DNA from: Streptomyces flaveolus
Lineage (GTDB): Bacteria; Actinomycetota; Actinomycetes; Streptomycetales; Streptomycetaceae
DNA: 64,000 nucleotides
NCBI RefSeq assembly: GCF_000716535.1
Contig: NZ_JNWV01000022.1
Coordinates: 62,001 to 126,000, forward strand
Direction: 5' to 3'
The notes beneath the pieces were generated by a model. That model did not search any database, was not told where the DNA came from, and saw only the letters and a list, made by a program, of their open reading frames with translations. A program made the translations under genes and the position numbers. Positions 18,701 through 28,152 of this stretch are shown piece by piece (the first letter of the stretch is position 1; every line of letters begins with the position of its first letter).

Positions 18701-19023
18701 GTGACTCCGAGGAGGCGGTCTCCGTGCCGTCCCCGGCCGCCGGCACCTACACCATCGAGGTCGTGGGCTACGCGGTCCCGGCCGGCTCGACCGACTACGA
18801 CTACCGGGACGTGTTCTTCTCCACCGCGCTCGGCTCCGTCACGGTCGACGGCTCGGCCCCGGTCAAGCTGGGCACGGGCGCCTCGGCGACGGTGACCGGC
18901 CAGGTCACGGCCGCCGCGGAGGCCCCGGCGGGCCGCGAGTTCTTCGGGCGGGTCCAGCTCGTGAACGCGCGCGGCACGGTCGCGGGCAGCGGCAGCGTGA
19001 AGATCGAGAAGGTCACGCCGTAA
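15727..19023 (+). CDS. Large secreted S8-family (subtilisin-like) serine protease
   Basis: 1098 aa from ATG 15727, six bases after CGAGGG; ATG 15721 is too close to it. It has a Sec signal peptide (about 1-41, ending LALA). The catalytic triad is Asp207 in IGILDSGVDLGHP, His387 in EHGTHVAGITA and Ser583 in GTSMASPQATGA. The 180-residue spacing between Asp and His is far larger than in simple subtilisins and contains acidic, Gly/Thr-rich sequence. After the catalytic domain come about 470 residues of beta-rich modules, including two similar segments (EGATSLEVAIGGL and AGATSLDVAIGGV) that look like duplicated pre-peptidase or jelly-roll domains. It is exported; no cell-wall anchor is seen. It is followed by a strong terminator. 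Confidence 0.92.
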   Translation: MTHTPERDPITGPRRLARIAVAVGVVAALSAAGPVPLALAADPAPAPAADPAVKSAHDKLGSDDAALLAEAKADGDKNVTMMIATSPGKTEQVAAELDAVQGGLVGRTDDKLGYVRATVPTGRADSAIAAAVKLSSVQAIDLRQEIPLDDPAPSGAKSSSGGATYPAPGRKTPAENPYNPSFETGAVDFVEDHPKADGRGITIGILDSGVDLGHPALQKTTTGERKIVDWVTATDPVVDGDGTWRRMTTGVSGPSFSITTATQGTEKFTATAGSYKFNYMYESATAGGDEKGDLNRDGDTTDAWGVLYDPAAGTVRVDTNDNLDFTDDPAMKPYKDDHQVGYFGTDDPATDVVERVPFVVETRKDVVYNSSGAKADYVNIGVIESEHGTHVAGITAAHGLFGGRMNGAAPGAKLVSSRACTWTGGCTNVALTEGMIDLVTKRGVDIVNMSIGGLPALNDGNNARAELYTRLIDTYGVQLVISAGNSGPGANTIGDPGLADKVISVGATISKETWAANYGSVVEKKYAMMPFSSRGPREDGGFTPTLSAPGAAINTTQTWLPGSPVAEAGYSLPAGYSMLQGTSMASPQATGASALLLSAARQKGIDLTPAKLRTALTSTADHIKGVQAYEEGAGLIDIVDAWESIEDDATAHEYTVKAPVDTAIDYALKTPGYGTGLYDREGGLKAGEKKTYDVTITRTSGPDKAVRHELRFGNNAGGTFRIVGDDDVRLPLNQPVTVKVQAAPKSEGIKSAILEVDDPRTEGTDKQILSTVVVASPVHYTYSASGSVQRNSTRSYFLTVPEGATSLEVAIGGLKDKSQTRFIAIHPYGVPSDNTSTPYCYNNYLDGNGCKPDVRSYADPQPGVWEVEVESRRTSPLLDNPYRLDVTVLGAAFDPETVTVPEAKVGTPADASWKVTNKYAALDGKLVGGPLGSAKTARPAIKEGETQTTTVTVPAGATSLDVAIGGVSDTAADLDLTVYDASGKEVGKSADGDSEEAVSVPSPAAGTYTIEVVGYAVPAGSTDYDYRDVFFSTALGSVTVDGSAPVKLGTGASATVTGQVTAAAEAPAGREFFGRVQLVNARGTVAGSGSVKIEKVTP

Positions 19024-19041
19024 CGGGGTGACACGCACGAA

Positions 19042-19080
19042 GAGGGGCGGGCGTCCTGACGGGCGCCCGCCCCTCCTTTT
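19042..19080 (+). terminator. Rho-independent terminator after the S8 protease gene
   Basis: GAGGGGCGGGCG pairs with CGCCCGCCCCTC (12 bp, 10-nt loop), followed by CTTTT. It lies 18 nt after the stop, between convergent genes. Confidence 0.88.
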
Positions 19081-19094
19081 CCCGCTTTTCCCGC

Positions 19095-20093
19095 TCAGGA
19101 CGCGTCGCCCGAAGGGCAGGTCAGGGTCCGGGAACCGGGCAGGGCCTCGGTGATCCAGGCGCGTGCGGCGGCCACGCGGGAGTCACCGACGGCCCACAGG
19201 CTCGCCTGCCGCTCGCCCCGACCGACCCGCACCAGCACGTGCTGTCCCACGCGGGGTGCCGGCCGCGCGTGCGCGTCGAGCAGGAAGCGGACCTCGGCCG
19301 GGCCGTACGCGGGCCGGTAGGAGCGGACCACGGTCAGCGTGACCCGGCTGCCGGGGACGCTCGCGGCGCTCCCAGGGCCGCTCCGGGGAGCGGCGCTCCC
19401 GGAGGCGGCGCTCCCGGGAGCGTCCTTCTCCCGTTCCACCCGCGCCACGGTGCCCTCCACGACGAGCCGGGAGCAGGCCAGCTCCCGCTCCGGGTCCGCC
19501 GGCCGCCCGCCGGCGCCGGCCTCGTGGCCCGCCGAGCCGACATCGCCCTTGGCCGACGACGCCCCGCTCTTGTCGTCCGCTCCGCCACCGCCCTGGGCCA
19601 CCAGCCAGCCGAAGCCGAGGACCAGGGAGAACGCCGCGGCACCGGCGAGCGAGCCGAGCGCGATCCGCAGGGCCCGGCGGGGCCCACTCGCCCGTCCGGG
19701 GCGGGGCGGCCCGGCCGGCCGGGTGGGGGCGGAGGAGTGGGTACGGCCGCGGGGGCGTCGGGCGGGGGTCGGGGCGGACACGGCGCCCGGGGACGCCCCG
19801 GCCTCCTCCTCGGTGCTCCCCTCCCCCGTCAGCGCCCCGGCCAGCCGCACCAGTTGCGCCCGCAGCACGGCCACGTCGGCCTCGGCCTCCCGGTGTTCGG
19901 CGAGGAAGACGGGGTCCCGCCGGGCCTCCTCCGGCAGGGGGTCGCCGGTGATCGCGGCCATGAGGGCGTCCATGCCGTCGTACTCCGCGTGCCCGCGGTA
20001 CTCGCCGTTCCCCCGCTGTGCTCCGTGCTCCCCGTGTCCCCCGTGCTGTCCGGCGCGTTCGGCGCCCCGTGCGTCCTCGTGTCCGGCGGTCAT
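19095..20093 (-). CDS. Membrane protein coupled to ECF sigma factor (putative anti-sigma factor)
   Basis: 332 aa, starting 1 nt after the sigma stop codon (TGAcATG), so translation is coupled. The predicted cytoplasmic N-terminus is rich in His and Gly (GQHGGHGEHGAQRGNGEY) and is followed by a helical segment, LMAAITGDPLPEEARRDPVF. No HxxxCxxC zinc-finger motif is present, unlike classical anti-sigma factors. One membrane span (ALRIALGSLAGAAAFSLVLG, extended by FGWLVAQ) separates this from an extracytoplasmic domain of about 140 aa ending in TLTCPSGDAS. Position and topology suggest an anti-sigma factor; the sensing signal is unknown. Confidence 0.7.
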   Translation of the reverse strand: MTAGHEDARGAERAGQHGGHGEHGAQRGNGEYRGHAEYDGMDALMAAITGDPLPEEARRDPVFLAEHREAEADVAVLRAQLVRLAGALTGEGSTEEEAGASPGAVSAPTPARRPRGRTHSSAPTRPAGPPRPGRASGPRRALRIALGSLAGAAAFSLVLGFGWLVAQGGGGADDKSGASSAKGDVGSAGHEAGAGGRPADPERELACSRLVVEGTVARVEREKDAPGSAASGSAAPRSGPGSAASVPGSRVTLTVVRSYRPAYGPAEVRFLLDAHARPAPRVGQHVLVRVGRGERQASLWAVGDSRVAAARAWITEALPGSRTLTCPSGDAS

Positions 20094-20094
20094 G

Positions 20095-21995
<1,901 letters not shown>

Positions 21996-22010
21996 CCCAC
22001 ACCTCGGAAC

Positions 22011-22040
22011 AAGGGGCGGCCCCTCCCGGCCGCCCCTTTC
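22011..22040. terminator. Bidirectional terminator between asd and the M50-like remnant
   Basis: AAGGGGCGGCC pairs with GGCCGCCCCTT (11 bp, 6-nt loop), followed by TCCC. It lies between convergent reading frames. Confidence 0.8.
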
Positions 22041-22064
22041 CCGTGTCCCGGTGCCACGCGGACG

Positions 22065-22577
22065 TCAGCAACGCCGCTGACGCTCCCGCCTGCCCCGCCA
22101 CCACGTCCGCAGCCACAGCACGTGGATCCCGCCGAGGGCGAGGACCACCGCCAGGGAGTCCAGTCGCTGGGTGACCGGCCGGCCCGGTCTCAGACGGGCT
22201 CCCGGGCGGGCGAGGAGAGCGATGTCGGCGGGCAGGGTCACGGTGGCCAGGAACACCAGGCACAGGGCGGTACCGAGGACGAGCGACAACAGGGCGAGGG
22301 CGGCCAGGATGCGCCGCGGGGTGCCGTCCACGGCGAGCGTGGCGAGCGCGAACGCCGAGGCGAAGGCCAGGTTGGTGGCGATGCCGGCCAGGTAGGCCGT
22401 CAGCCGGTGCCGGCGCGGCGCGAGCTCGATGCCGCTGATGTCGGTCTGCACCACCAGGAACTGCAACCGGGTGCCGAGCCGCATCCGCCCGGCCACACCG
22501 GCGGCCCGAGCCGTCAGCAGATGGGCGCACTCGTGCAGCAGGAGCAGCGCCCACCGCGAGCCCCGCGCCCGCGTGAC
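22065..22577 (-). pseudogene. M50-like membrane protease remnant lacking a start codon
   Basis: The frame opens directly after the TAG of the DUF1203 gene, in the same frame, and has no ATG, GTG or TTG until codon 28 (GTG at 22496). The first 27 codons encode a membrane-type segment with a zinc-protease motif, WALLLLHECAHLLTARAAG (HExxH). Further on comes LTAYLAGIATNLAFASAFAL, like the G-x-x-x-N helix of M50/site-2 proteases, and two more hydrophobic segments, ending in RRERQRRC. A start at 22496 would yield 143 aa without the metal site. It is probably an N-terminally truncated gene, unless the stop is read through. Confidence 0.55.
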
Positions 22578-23054
22578 CTACCCCCGCCGCACCTCGTACA
22601 GGAAGCACCCGTACTCCACCGCCCGCACGTGCACCACCGCCACCTCAGGGTCGGCGAAGACCTCCGTCAGGGCGGGGGCGAAGGCGTCCGCGTGCTCCAC
22701 CAGGCGGCCGCCGAGGATGCGGCCGTCGGCCGAGTAGCGGCGCAGGACGCGGTGGGAGCCGGTGAAGGGCAGGGCGTCGCCGGCCGGGCCGGGGCACTCC
22801 TCGGCGTGGATGAAGACAGGGCCCTGCTCGTCGTAGGCCCCCGGGTCGGCGCCCGTCGCGGCAGCCCAGCGGCGCAGCGGGGCGTACGAGACCAGGGCGA
22901 TCCGCTCGCCCGGCGTGCTGTGGCGCAGGCAGCAGCGCAGCGGGGCACCGCCCTCCGCGTCCGGCACGGCGGCCATGGGGCGGCCGGCGTCGTCGGCGGT
23001 GCGCAGCTCCTCGAGGACCTCGGCCGGGACGGGCCGTGCGGTGTACGTCGTCAT
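22578..23054 (-). CDS. DUF1203 domain-containing protein
   Basis: 158 aa, cytoplasmic, function unknown. The whole length fits DUF1203: ARPVPAEVLEELRTAD at the start, then PLRCCLRHSTPGERIALVSY, GPVFIHAEECPG and HRVLRRYSADGRILGGR. The C-terminal AVEYGCFLYEVRRG is also characteristic. Two cysteines and several histidines are conserved-looking, but no catalytic site is known to me. It is divergent from pepN copy 2, and its stop codon directly abuts the M50-like remnant in the same frame. Confidence 0.8.
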   Translation of the reverse strand: MTTYTARPVPAEVLEELRTADDAGRPMAAVPDAEGGAPLRCCLRHSTPGERIALVSYAPLRRWAAATGADPGAYDEQGPVFIHAEECPGPAGDALPFTGSHRVLRRYSADGRILGGRLVEHADAFAPALTEVFADPEVAVVHVRAVEYGCFLYEVRRG

Positions 23055-23166
23055 GCGCCCAGCGTCCCGCCGCGGCGCCGCGCCGACCGGCGGGATACGG
23101 ACATCGCGTTCCCCCTCGATCCCATGGAAGGATGACGCAACCGACACATAACGAGGAGATGACCGC

Positions 23167-25743
23167 GTGCCTGGCACAAACCTGACTCGCGAAGAGGCGC
23201 AGCAGCGGGCCGAGCTGCTCACCGTTGACTCGTACGAGATCGATCTCGACCTCTCCGGCGCGCAGGAGGGCGGTACCTACCGGTCCGTGACCACGGTGCG
23301 CTTCGACGTGGCCCGCGGCGGTACCGAGTCCTTCATCGACCTGGTGGCCCCGGCCGTCCACGAGGTGGTCCTCAACGGTGACCACCTGGACGCCGCCGAG
23401 GTCTTCAAGGACTCGCGGATCGCGCTGCCCGGGCTGCTGGAGGGTCCCAACGTCCTGCGGGTCGTCGCGGACTGCGCCTACACCAACACCGGCGAGGGCC
23501 TGCACAGGTTCGTCGACCCGGTCGACGACCAGGCGTACCTGTACACCCAGTTCGAGGTCCCGGACGCCCGCCGCGTCTTCGCCTCCTTCGAGCAGCCGGA
23601 CCTGAAGGCCACCTTCCAGTTCACCGTGAGGGCGCCCGAGGGCTGGACGGTCATTTCCAACTCGCCGACCCCGGAGCCGAAGGACAACGTCTGGGTCTTC
23701 GAGCCGACCCCGCGGATCTCGACGTACATCACCGCGCTGATCGTCGGCCCGTACCACTCCGTGCACAGCGTGTACGAGAAGGACGGGCAGTCCGTGCCGC
23801 TCGGCATCTACTGCCGGCCCTCGCTCGCCGAGTTCCTGGACTCCGACGCGATCTTCGAGGTCACGCGGCAGGGCTTCGAGTGGTTCCAGGAGAAGTTCGA
23901 CTACGCCTACCCGTTCGAGAAGTACGACCAGCTCTTCGTGCCCGAGTTCAACGCGGGCGCGATGGAGAACGCGGGCGCGGTGACCATCCGCGACCAGTAC
24001 GTGTTCCGGTCCAAGGTGACCGACGCGGCGTACGAGGTCCGCGCGGAGACCATCCTGCACGAGCTGGCCCACATGTGGTTCGGCGACCTGGTCACCATGG
24101 AGTGGTGGAACGACCTGTGGCTGAACGAGTCGTTCGCCACCTACACCTCCATCGCCTGCCAGGCCGCGGCCCCCGGCTCGCGCTGGCCGCACTCGTGGAC
24201 CACGTTCGCGAACTCGATGAAGACCTGGGCGTACCGGCAGGACCAACTGCCGTCCACGCACCCGATCATGGCGGACATCCGCGACCTGGACGACGTCCTC
24301 GTCAACTTCGACGGCATCACGTACGCCAAGGGCGCCTCCGTCCTGAAGCAGCTCGTCGCCTACGTCGGCGAGGACGAGTTCTTCAAGGGCGTGCAGGCGT
24401 ACTTCAAGTCGCACGCGTTCGGCAACACGCGCCTGTCCGACCTGCTGGGCGCCCTGGAGCAGACCTCCGGCCGCGACCTGAAGACCTGGTCGAAGAAGTG
24501 GCTGGAGACGGCCGGCATCAACATCCTCCGCCCGGAGGTGGAGACCGACGCCGAGGGCCTGATCACCTCCTTCGCCGTCCGCCAGGAGGCCCCGGCCCTG
24601 CCCGCCGGCGCCAAGGGCGAGCCGACCCTGCGCCCGCACCGCATCGCGATCGGCCTCTACGACCTGTCCGACGCCGGCAAGCTGGTGCGCACCGACCGGA
24701 TCGAGCTGGACGTCGACGGCGAGCGGACGGCCGTACCGCAGCTCACGGGCACGCGCCGCCCGGCGGTCATCCTCCTCAACGACGACGACCTGTCGTACGC
24801 CAAGGTCCGTCTGGACGAGGAGTCGCTGAGGACCGTCACCGAGCACCTCGGCGACTTCGAGGCGTCCCTGCCGCGCGCCCTGTGCTGGGCGTCGGCCTGG
24901 GACATGACGCGGGACGCCGAGCTGGCCACCCGTGACTACCTCTCCCTGGTGCTGTCCGGCGTCGGCAAGGAGTCCGACATCGGTGTCGTGCAGTCCCTGC
25001 ACCGCCAGGTCAAGCTGGCCATCGACCTGTACGCCGCCCCGGCCGCCCGCGAGGCCCTGCTGACCCGCTGGACCGACGCGACGCTGGCCCATCTGCGCGC
25101 GGCCGAGCCGGGCAGCGACCACCAGCTGGCCTGGGCCCGGGCGTTCGCGGCGACCGCGCGCACCCCGGAGCAGCTCGACCTGCTGGAGGCCCTGCTCGAC
25201 GGCACGCAGACCGTCGAGGGCCTGGCCGTGGACACCGAGCTGCGCTGGGCGTTCGTCGAGCGGCTCGCGGCCGTCGGCCGGTACGACGAGGCGGAGATCG
25301 CGGGCGAGTACGAGCGGGACAAGACGGCGGCCGGCGAGCGGCACGCGGCCACCGCCCGCGCGGCCCGCCCGACGCCGGAGGCGAAGGCGGAGGCCTGGGC
25401 CTCGGTCATCGACTCCGACAAGCTGCCGAACGCCGTGCAGGAGGCCGTGATCGGCGGCTTCGTGCAGACCGACCAGCGGGAGCTGCTCGCGCCGTACACG
25501 GACAAGTACTTCGAGGTCGTCAAGGGCATCTGGGACTCCCGTTCGCACGAGATCGCCCAGCAGATCGCGGTCGGCCTGTACCCGTCCGTCCAGGTCTCCG
25601 AGGAGACCCTGGCCAAGACGGACGCCTGGCTGGCCTCGGCCGAGCCGACCGCGGCCCTGCGCCGCCTCGTCTCGGAGTCCCGCGCGGGCGTCGAACGGGC
25701 CTTGAAGGCCCAGGCGGCGGACGCGGCGGGCTCCGCCGCGTAG
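23167..25743 (+). CDS. pepN: Aminopeptidase N (M1 family zinc metallopeptidase), copy 2
   Basis: 858 aa from a GTG with GAGGAG upstream. GAMEN is at 264-268. The zinc site is His298-Glu-Leu-Ala-His302 with Glu321 in LNESFATYTS. The ERAP1-like C-terminal half is complete, with no signal peptide. It matches copy 1 along its full length with the same motif spacing, but replaces the copy 1 segment around KESFADFMGTFGC with NESFATYTSIACQ. This is the form usually annotated as the main housekeeping PepN in streptomycetes. It should trim N-terminal residues of peptides in the cytoplasm. A hairpin follows the stop. Confidence 0.94.
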   Translation: MPGTNLTREEAQQRAELLTVDSYEIDLDLSGAQEGGTYRSVTTVRFDVARGGTESFIDLVAPAVHEVVLNGDHLDAAEVFKDSRIALPGLLEGPNVLRVVADCAYTNTGEGLHRFVDPVDDQAYLYTQFEVPDARRVFASFEQPDLKATFQFTVRAPEGWTVISNSPTPEPKDNVWVFEPTPRISTYITALIVGPYHSVHSVYEKDGQSVPLGIYCRPSLAEFLDSDAIFEVTRQGFEWFQEKFDYAYPFEKYDQLFVPEFNAGAMENAGAVTIRDQYVFRSKVTDAAYEVRAETILHELAHMWFGDLVTMEWWNDLWLNESFATYTSIACQAAAPGSRWPHSWTTFANSMKTWAYRQDQLPSTHPIMADIRDLDDVLVNFDGITYAKGASVLKQLVAYVGEDEFFKGVQAYFKSHAFGNTRLSDLLGALEQTSGRDLKTWSKKWLETAGINILRPEVETDAEGLITSFAVRQEAPALPAGAKGEPTLRPHRIAIGLYDLSDAGKLVRTDRIELDVDGERTAVPQLTGTRRPAVILLNDDDLSYAKVRLDEESLRTVTEHLGDFEASLPRALCWASAWDMTRDAELATRDYLSLVLSGVGKESDIGVVQSLHRQVKLAIDLYAAPAAREALLTRWTDATLAHLRAAEPGSDHQLAWARAFAATARTPEQLDLLEALLDGTQTVEGLAVDTELRWAFVERLAAVGRYDEAEIAGEYERDKTAAGERHAATARAARPTPEAKAEAWASVIDSDKLPNAVQEAVIGGFVQTDQRELLAPYTDKYFEVVKGIWDSRSHEIAQQIAVGLYPSVQVSEETLAKTDAWLASAEPTAALRRLVSESRAGVERALKAQAADAAGSAA

Positions 25744-25759
25744 CCGCGGACACGACGCG

Positions 25760-25788
25760 GGGGCGCCCGGTGCCGCACCGGGCGCCCC
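25760..25788 (+). terminator. Hairpin terminator after pepN copy 2
   Basis: GGGGCGCCCGGTG pairs with CACCGGGCGCCCC (13 bp) around a 3-nt CCG loop. There is no T tract, as is common in this genus. Confidence 0.75.
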
Positions 25789-25814
25789 TGCGCGTGCGTG
25801 GTCCCCACGGCATG

Positions 25815-25849
25815 CCGATGCCGGGCGGGCTCTGCCCGTCCGGCATCGG
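25815..25849 (-). terminator. Hairpin downstream of the Gly/Asn-rich protein gene
   Basis: CCGATGCCGG pairs with CCGGCATCGG, with an inner CGGGC/GCCCG stem and a TCT loop. It lies about 35 nt past the minus-strand stop and probably terminates that gene. Confidence 0.7.
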
Positions 25850-25884
25850 GGTCGGGTTCAGCGGTCCGGGACCGTGACCGGCTG

Positions 25885-26163
25885 TCAGTTGACGACGACC
25901 ACCACGACGCCGCCGCCGCCGAAGCCGGGGACGAAGCCCGAGCCGTAGAAGCCGTTGCCGAAGCCGTAGCCGTAGCCGTTGTTGAAGCCGTTGCCGTAGC
26001 AGTTGTTGAACCCGAAGCCGCGGTTGAAGCAGCCGTGGTTCGTCGTGACCTGATGCGGGGTGGCCGCCGAGGCCGTACCCGCCGTACCGATCGCGGCACC
26101 ACCCGCCAGGAGGACGCCGGCGGCGGATACCGCGAAGAGACGCCTCACGCTACGTACTGTCAT
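25885..26163 (-). CDS. Small secreted Gly/Asn/Phe/Tyr-rich protein
   Basis: 92 aa from an ATG preceded by GGAAGGTAGG; the longer frame to 26340 lacks such a site. A Sec signal peptide covers about residues 1-33 (LFAVSAAGVLLAGGAA to TASA). The mature part of about 59 aa has two Cys (NHGCFNRG and FNNCYGNG), then repeats of the type GFNNGYGYGFGNGFYGSGF, and ends in GGGGVVVVVVN. The aromatic/Gly/Asn composition and the beta-prone Val run suggest a self-assembling or surface protein, but I recognise no family. It has its own terminator and stands alone on its strand. Confidence 0.75.
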   Translation of the reverse strand: MTVRSVRRLFAVSAAGVLLAGGAAIGTAGTASAATPHQVTTNHGCFNRGFGFNNCYGNGFNNGYGYGFGNGFYGSGFVPGFGGGGVVVVVVN

Positions 26164-26359
26164 GGGCCTACCTTCCTTCCACGCCCTCACGGGGTTTCCG
26201 GTCCGGGGGCGATGGCCGCGGCCGCGGTGCGAACGTGGCACGGCGCGGTCATAGGTGTTGCCGCGGGGGACGAGCAGCAGGCCTGGCCACATCGGCTGCC
26301 AACCCCGGTGAACAGGGCACTCGCCGCCTGCGGCGGGCACACCCCTGATCGCGGCCCTT

Positions 26360-27316
26360 TTACTTCACGCTAACCGGCCTCCGGTGAGTCAGCATCTCGG
26401 ACCGCGACGGACCGTGACCGCCCGGCCGCCGACGATTGCGTCCGGTGTACGGTCCCCGCCCGCCTCCGAACTGGCCCGCCACCGTCGCCCCGAACGCCAG
26501 CGCCATGCCCGCGAGCTGCACCGGGGTGAGCGTCTGGCCGAGGGCCGCCCAGCCGGTGACCGCCGCGGTCAGCGGGGAGAGGGGGCCGAGGAAGGCGGCC
26601 TGGGTGGCGGGGAGCCGGCCGATGCCGCGGAACCAGAGCCAGTAGGCGACGGCCGTGTTGGCCAGGGCGAGGTAGAGGTAGCCGCCCGCGGCGCGGGCGT
26701 CGAGGGCGGGCGGGGCACCCTCGGCCAGGAGGGCGACCGGGGCGATGAGCAGGCCGCCCGCGGTGAGCTGCCAGCCGGTGAGCGCGAGCGGACCGACCCC
26801 GTCGGGGCGGCCCCAGCGCTTGGTCAGCACGGTGCCGGCGGCCATGGCGGCGGTGGACGCGAGGGCCGCCAGGACGCCGACGAGGTCGAGGGCTCCGGCC
26901 CCCTTGAGCACGACCAGGCTGACGCCGAACGCGGCCACCAGCCCGGTGAACAGCGTGCGCGGGGCCGGCCGCTGCCCCAGGAGCAGGGCCGAGAGTCCGA
27001 CGACGAACAGGGGGCCGGCCGAGCCGACGACCGCGGCCATCCCGCCGGGCAGCCGGTACGCGGCGACGAACAGCAGCGGGAAGAACGCGCCGATGTTCAG
27101 CGCCCCGAGCACGGCCGCCTTGCCCCACCAGGCTCCGCGTGGCAGCACCCGGGTGAGCGCGAGCAGCAGCAGCCCGGCGGGCAGGGCGCGCGCCAGGGCC
27201 GTGAACAGGGGGCGGTCCGGCGGCAGGAACTCGGTGGTGACCGCGTAGGTGGTGCCCCAGGAGACCGGGGCGAGGGCGGTGACGGCGATGACCGTGGTGC
27301 GGGGACGGGTGGGCAT
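26360..27316 (-). CDS. EamA-family (DMT superfamily) transporter
   Basis: 318 aa with ten hydrophobic segments arranged as two EamA repeats: the first begins VIAVTALAPVSWGTTYAVTT, the second GVLAALASTAAMAAGTVLTK. PLSPLTAAVTGWAALGQTLT is the usual last-helices signature. A basic, hydrophilic C-terminal tail of about 35 aa follows. Members export metabolites, amino acids or drugs across the cytoplasmic membrane. It is divergent from a marR gene, with a double palindrome between them, so it is likely the regulated target. The ATG follows AAGGGGG. Confidence 0.88.
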   Translation of the reverse strand: MPTRPRTTVIAVTALAPVSWGTTYAVTTEFLPPDRPLFTALARALPAGLLLLALTRVLPRGAWWGKAAVLGALNIGAFFPLLFVAAYRLPGGMAAVVGSAGPLFVVGLSALLLGQRPAPRTLFTGLVAAFGVSLVVLKGAGALDLVGVLAALASTAAMAAGTVLTKRWGRPDGVGPLALTGWQLTAGGLLIAPVALLAEGAPPALDARAAGGYLYLALANTAVAYWLWFRGIGRLPATQAAFLGPLSPLTAAVTGWAALGQTLTPVQLAGMALAFGATVAGQFGGGRGPYTGRNRRRPGGHGPSRSEMLTHRRPVSVK

Positions 27317-27361
27317 GGCAGTGGCCCCCTTCGGGAAGCGTGGACACTTGGTGGCTCGCTT

Positions 27362-27389
27362 CTAAGTAGCTTAGCTCTAAGCTACTTAG
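27362..27389. promoter_or_regulatory. Double palindrome, probable MarR operator
   Basis: A 28-bp perfect inverted repeat: CTAAGTAGCTTAG (27362-27374), CT, CTAAGCTACTTAG (27377-27389). Each 13-bp arm is itself a CTAAG-N3-CTTAG palindrome, so two dimers could bind side by side. It lies midway between the divergent EamA transporter and marR genes. The AT-rich core also overlaps the likely promoters. Assignment to this MarR is inferred from position. Confidence 0.8.
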
Positions 27390-27439
27390 CGTCAAGTGGC
27401 TTTCTTGCGGACGAGCCAAAGGGGGCCGATACTCTCCGC

Positions 27440-27940
27440 ATGCAGCCACAGCCCGCCGACACCGTCGACGCGATCATCGAGCAGTGGGCGCGTGTGCGGC
27501 CCGATCTGGACACCCGGGCGATGGAGGTCTTCGGCCGGATCTTCCGGCTCTCGCGCGCGATGGGCGACCGGATGGAGAGGGCGTACAAGCCCTACGGCAT
27601 CTCCCGCGGCGAGTTCGACGTCCTGGCCACCCTGCGCCGGTCCGGCGAGCCGTACACGCTCTCGCCCCGAGAGCTCTCGGCCACGCTCATGCTCACCACC
27701 GGCGGTATGACCGGCCGGCTCGACAAGCTGGAGCGCGCCGGACTGCTGCGCCGCTCCCCGGACCCGCACGACCGGCGCGGCCTGAAGGTCACCCTCACCG
27801 AGGAGGGGCTGCGGCTGATCGACGAGGCGGTGGGCGCCGGGCTCGCGGAGGAGAGCGCCGCCCTGTCCGCCCTGGACGCCGAAGAGGCCGGCCACCTGGC
27901 CGGCCTGCTGCGCAAGCTGCTCGACGCCACGGCCGGCTAG
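27440..27940 (+). CDS. MarR-family transcriptional regulator
   Basis: 166 aa, starting at an ATG with no good ribosome-binding site nearby; translation may be from a short leader. The winged helix-turn-helix spans roughly residues 55-125: ISRGEFDVLATLRRSGEPY, then LSPRELSATLMLTTGGMTGR (recognition helix), then RLDKLERAGLLRRSPDPHD, with the wing DRRGLKVTLTEEG. Flanking helices form the usual dimer interface. It probably represses itself and the EamA transporter through the palindromes at 27362-27389 and is released by a small phenolic or other ligand. Confidence 0.9.
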   Translation: MQPQPADTVDAIIEQWARVRPDLDTRAMEVFGRIFRLSRAMGDRMERAYKPYGISRGEFDVLATLRRSGEPYTLSPRELSATLMLTTGGMTGRLDKLERAGLLRRSPDPHDRRGLKVTLTEEGLRLIDEAVGAGLAEESAALSALDAEEAGHLAGLLRKLLDATAG

Positions 27941-28152
27941 GCGCGTCGTCGCCCGACGGCCGCGCGGCGACAGGTGCGTGCTCTGGGGGTCCCCCGGCCG
28001 AAGCTGGGGAAGTGCCGGCGAGAGTGCGCGCACGGCGTCGCGCGGCAGACGCGCAGTGCCAGGCAGGCCCTTAGCCGCCGTCGGCGGCGCGGAGGGCGCT
28101 CACGAGGGCGCCGGGTGCGTGTACGAGGACACCGGGCGCGCTCGGGAAAGCG

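Noticed and set aside
22645..25548. 967-codon minus-strand frame opposite pepN copy 2
   Set aside because: Same GC-bias shadow effect; the plus strand encodes a complete catalytic PepN.
26164..26340. 59-codon extension of the Gly/Asn-rich protein
   Set aside because: The shorter start has GGAAGG upstream and begins a classical signal peptide.
26384..27439. Long N-terminal extension of the marR frame
   Set aside because: It runs antisense through the EamA gene and across the operator; the MarR fold starts at the ATG at 27440.
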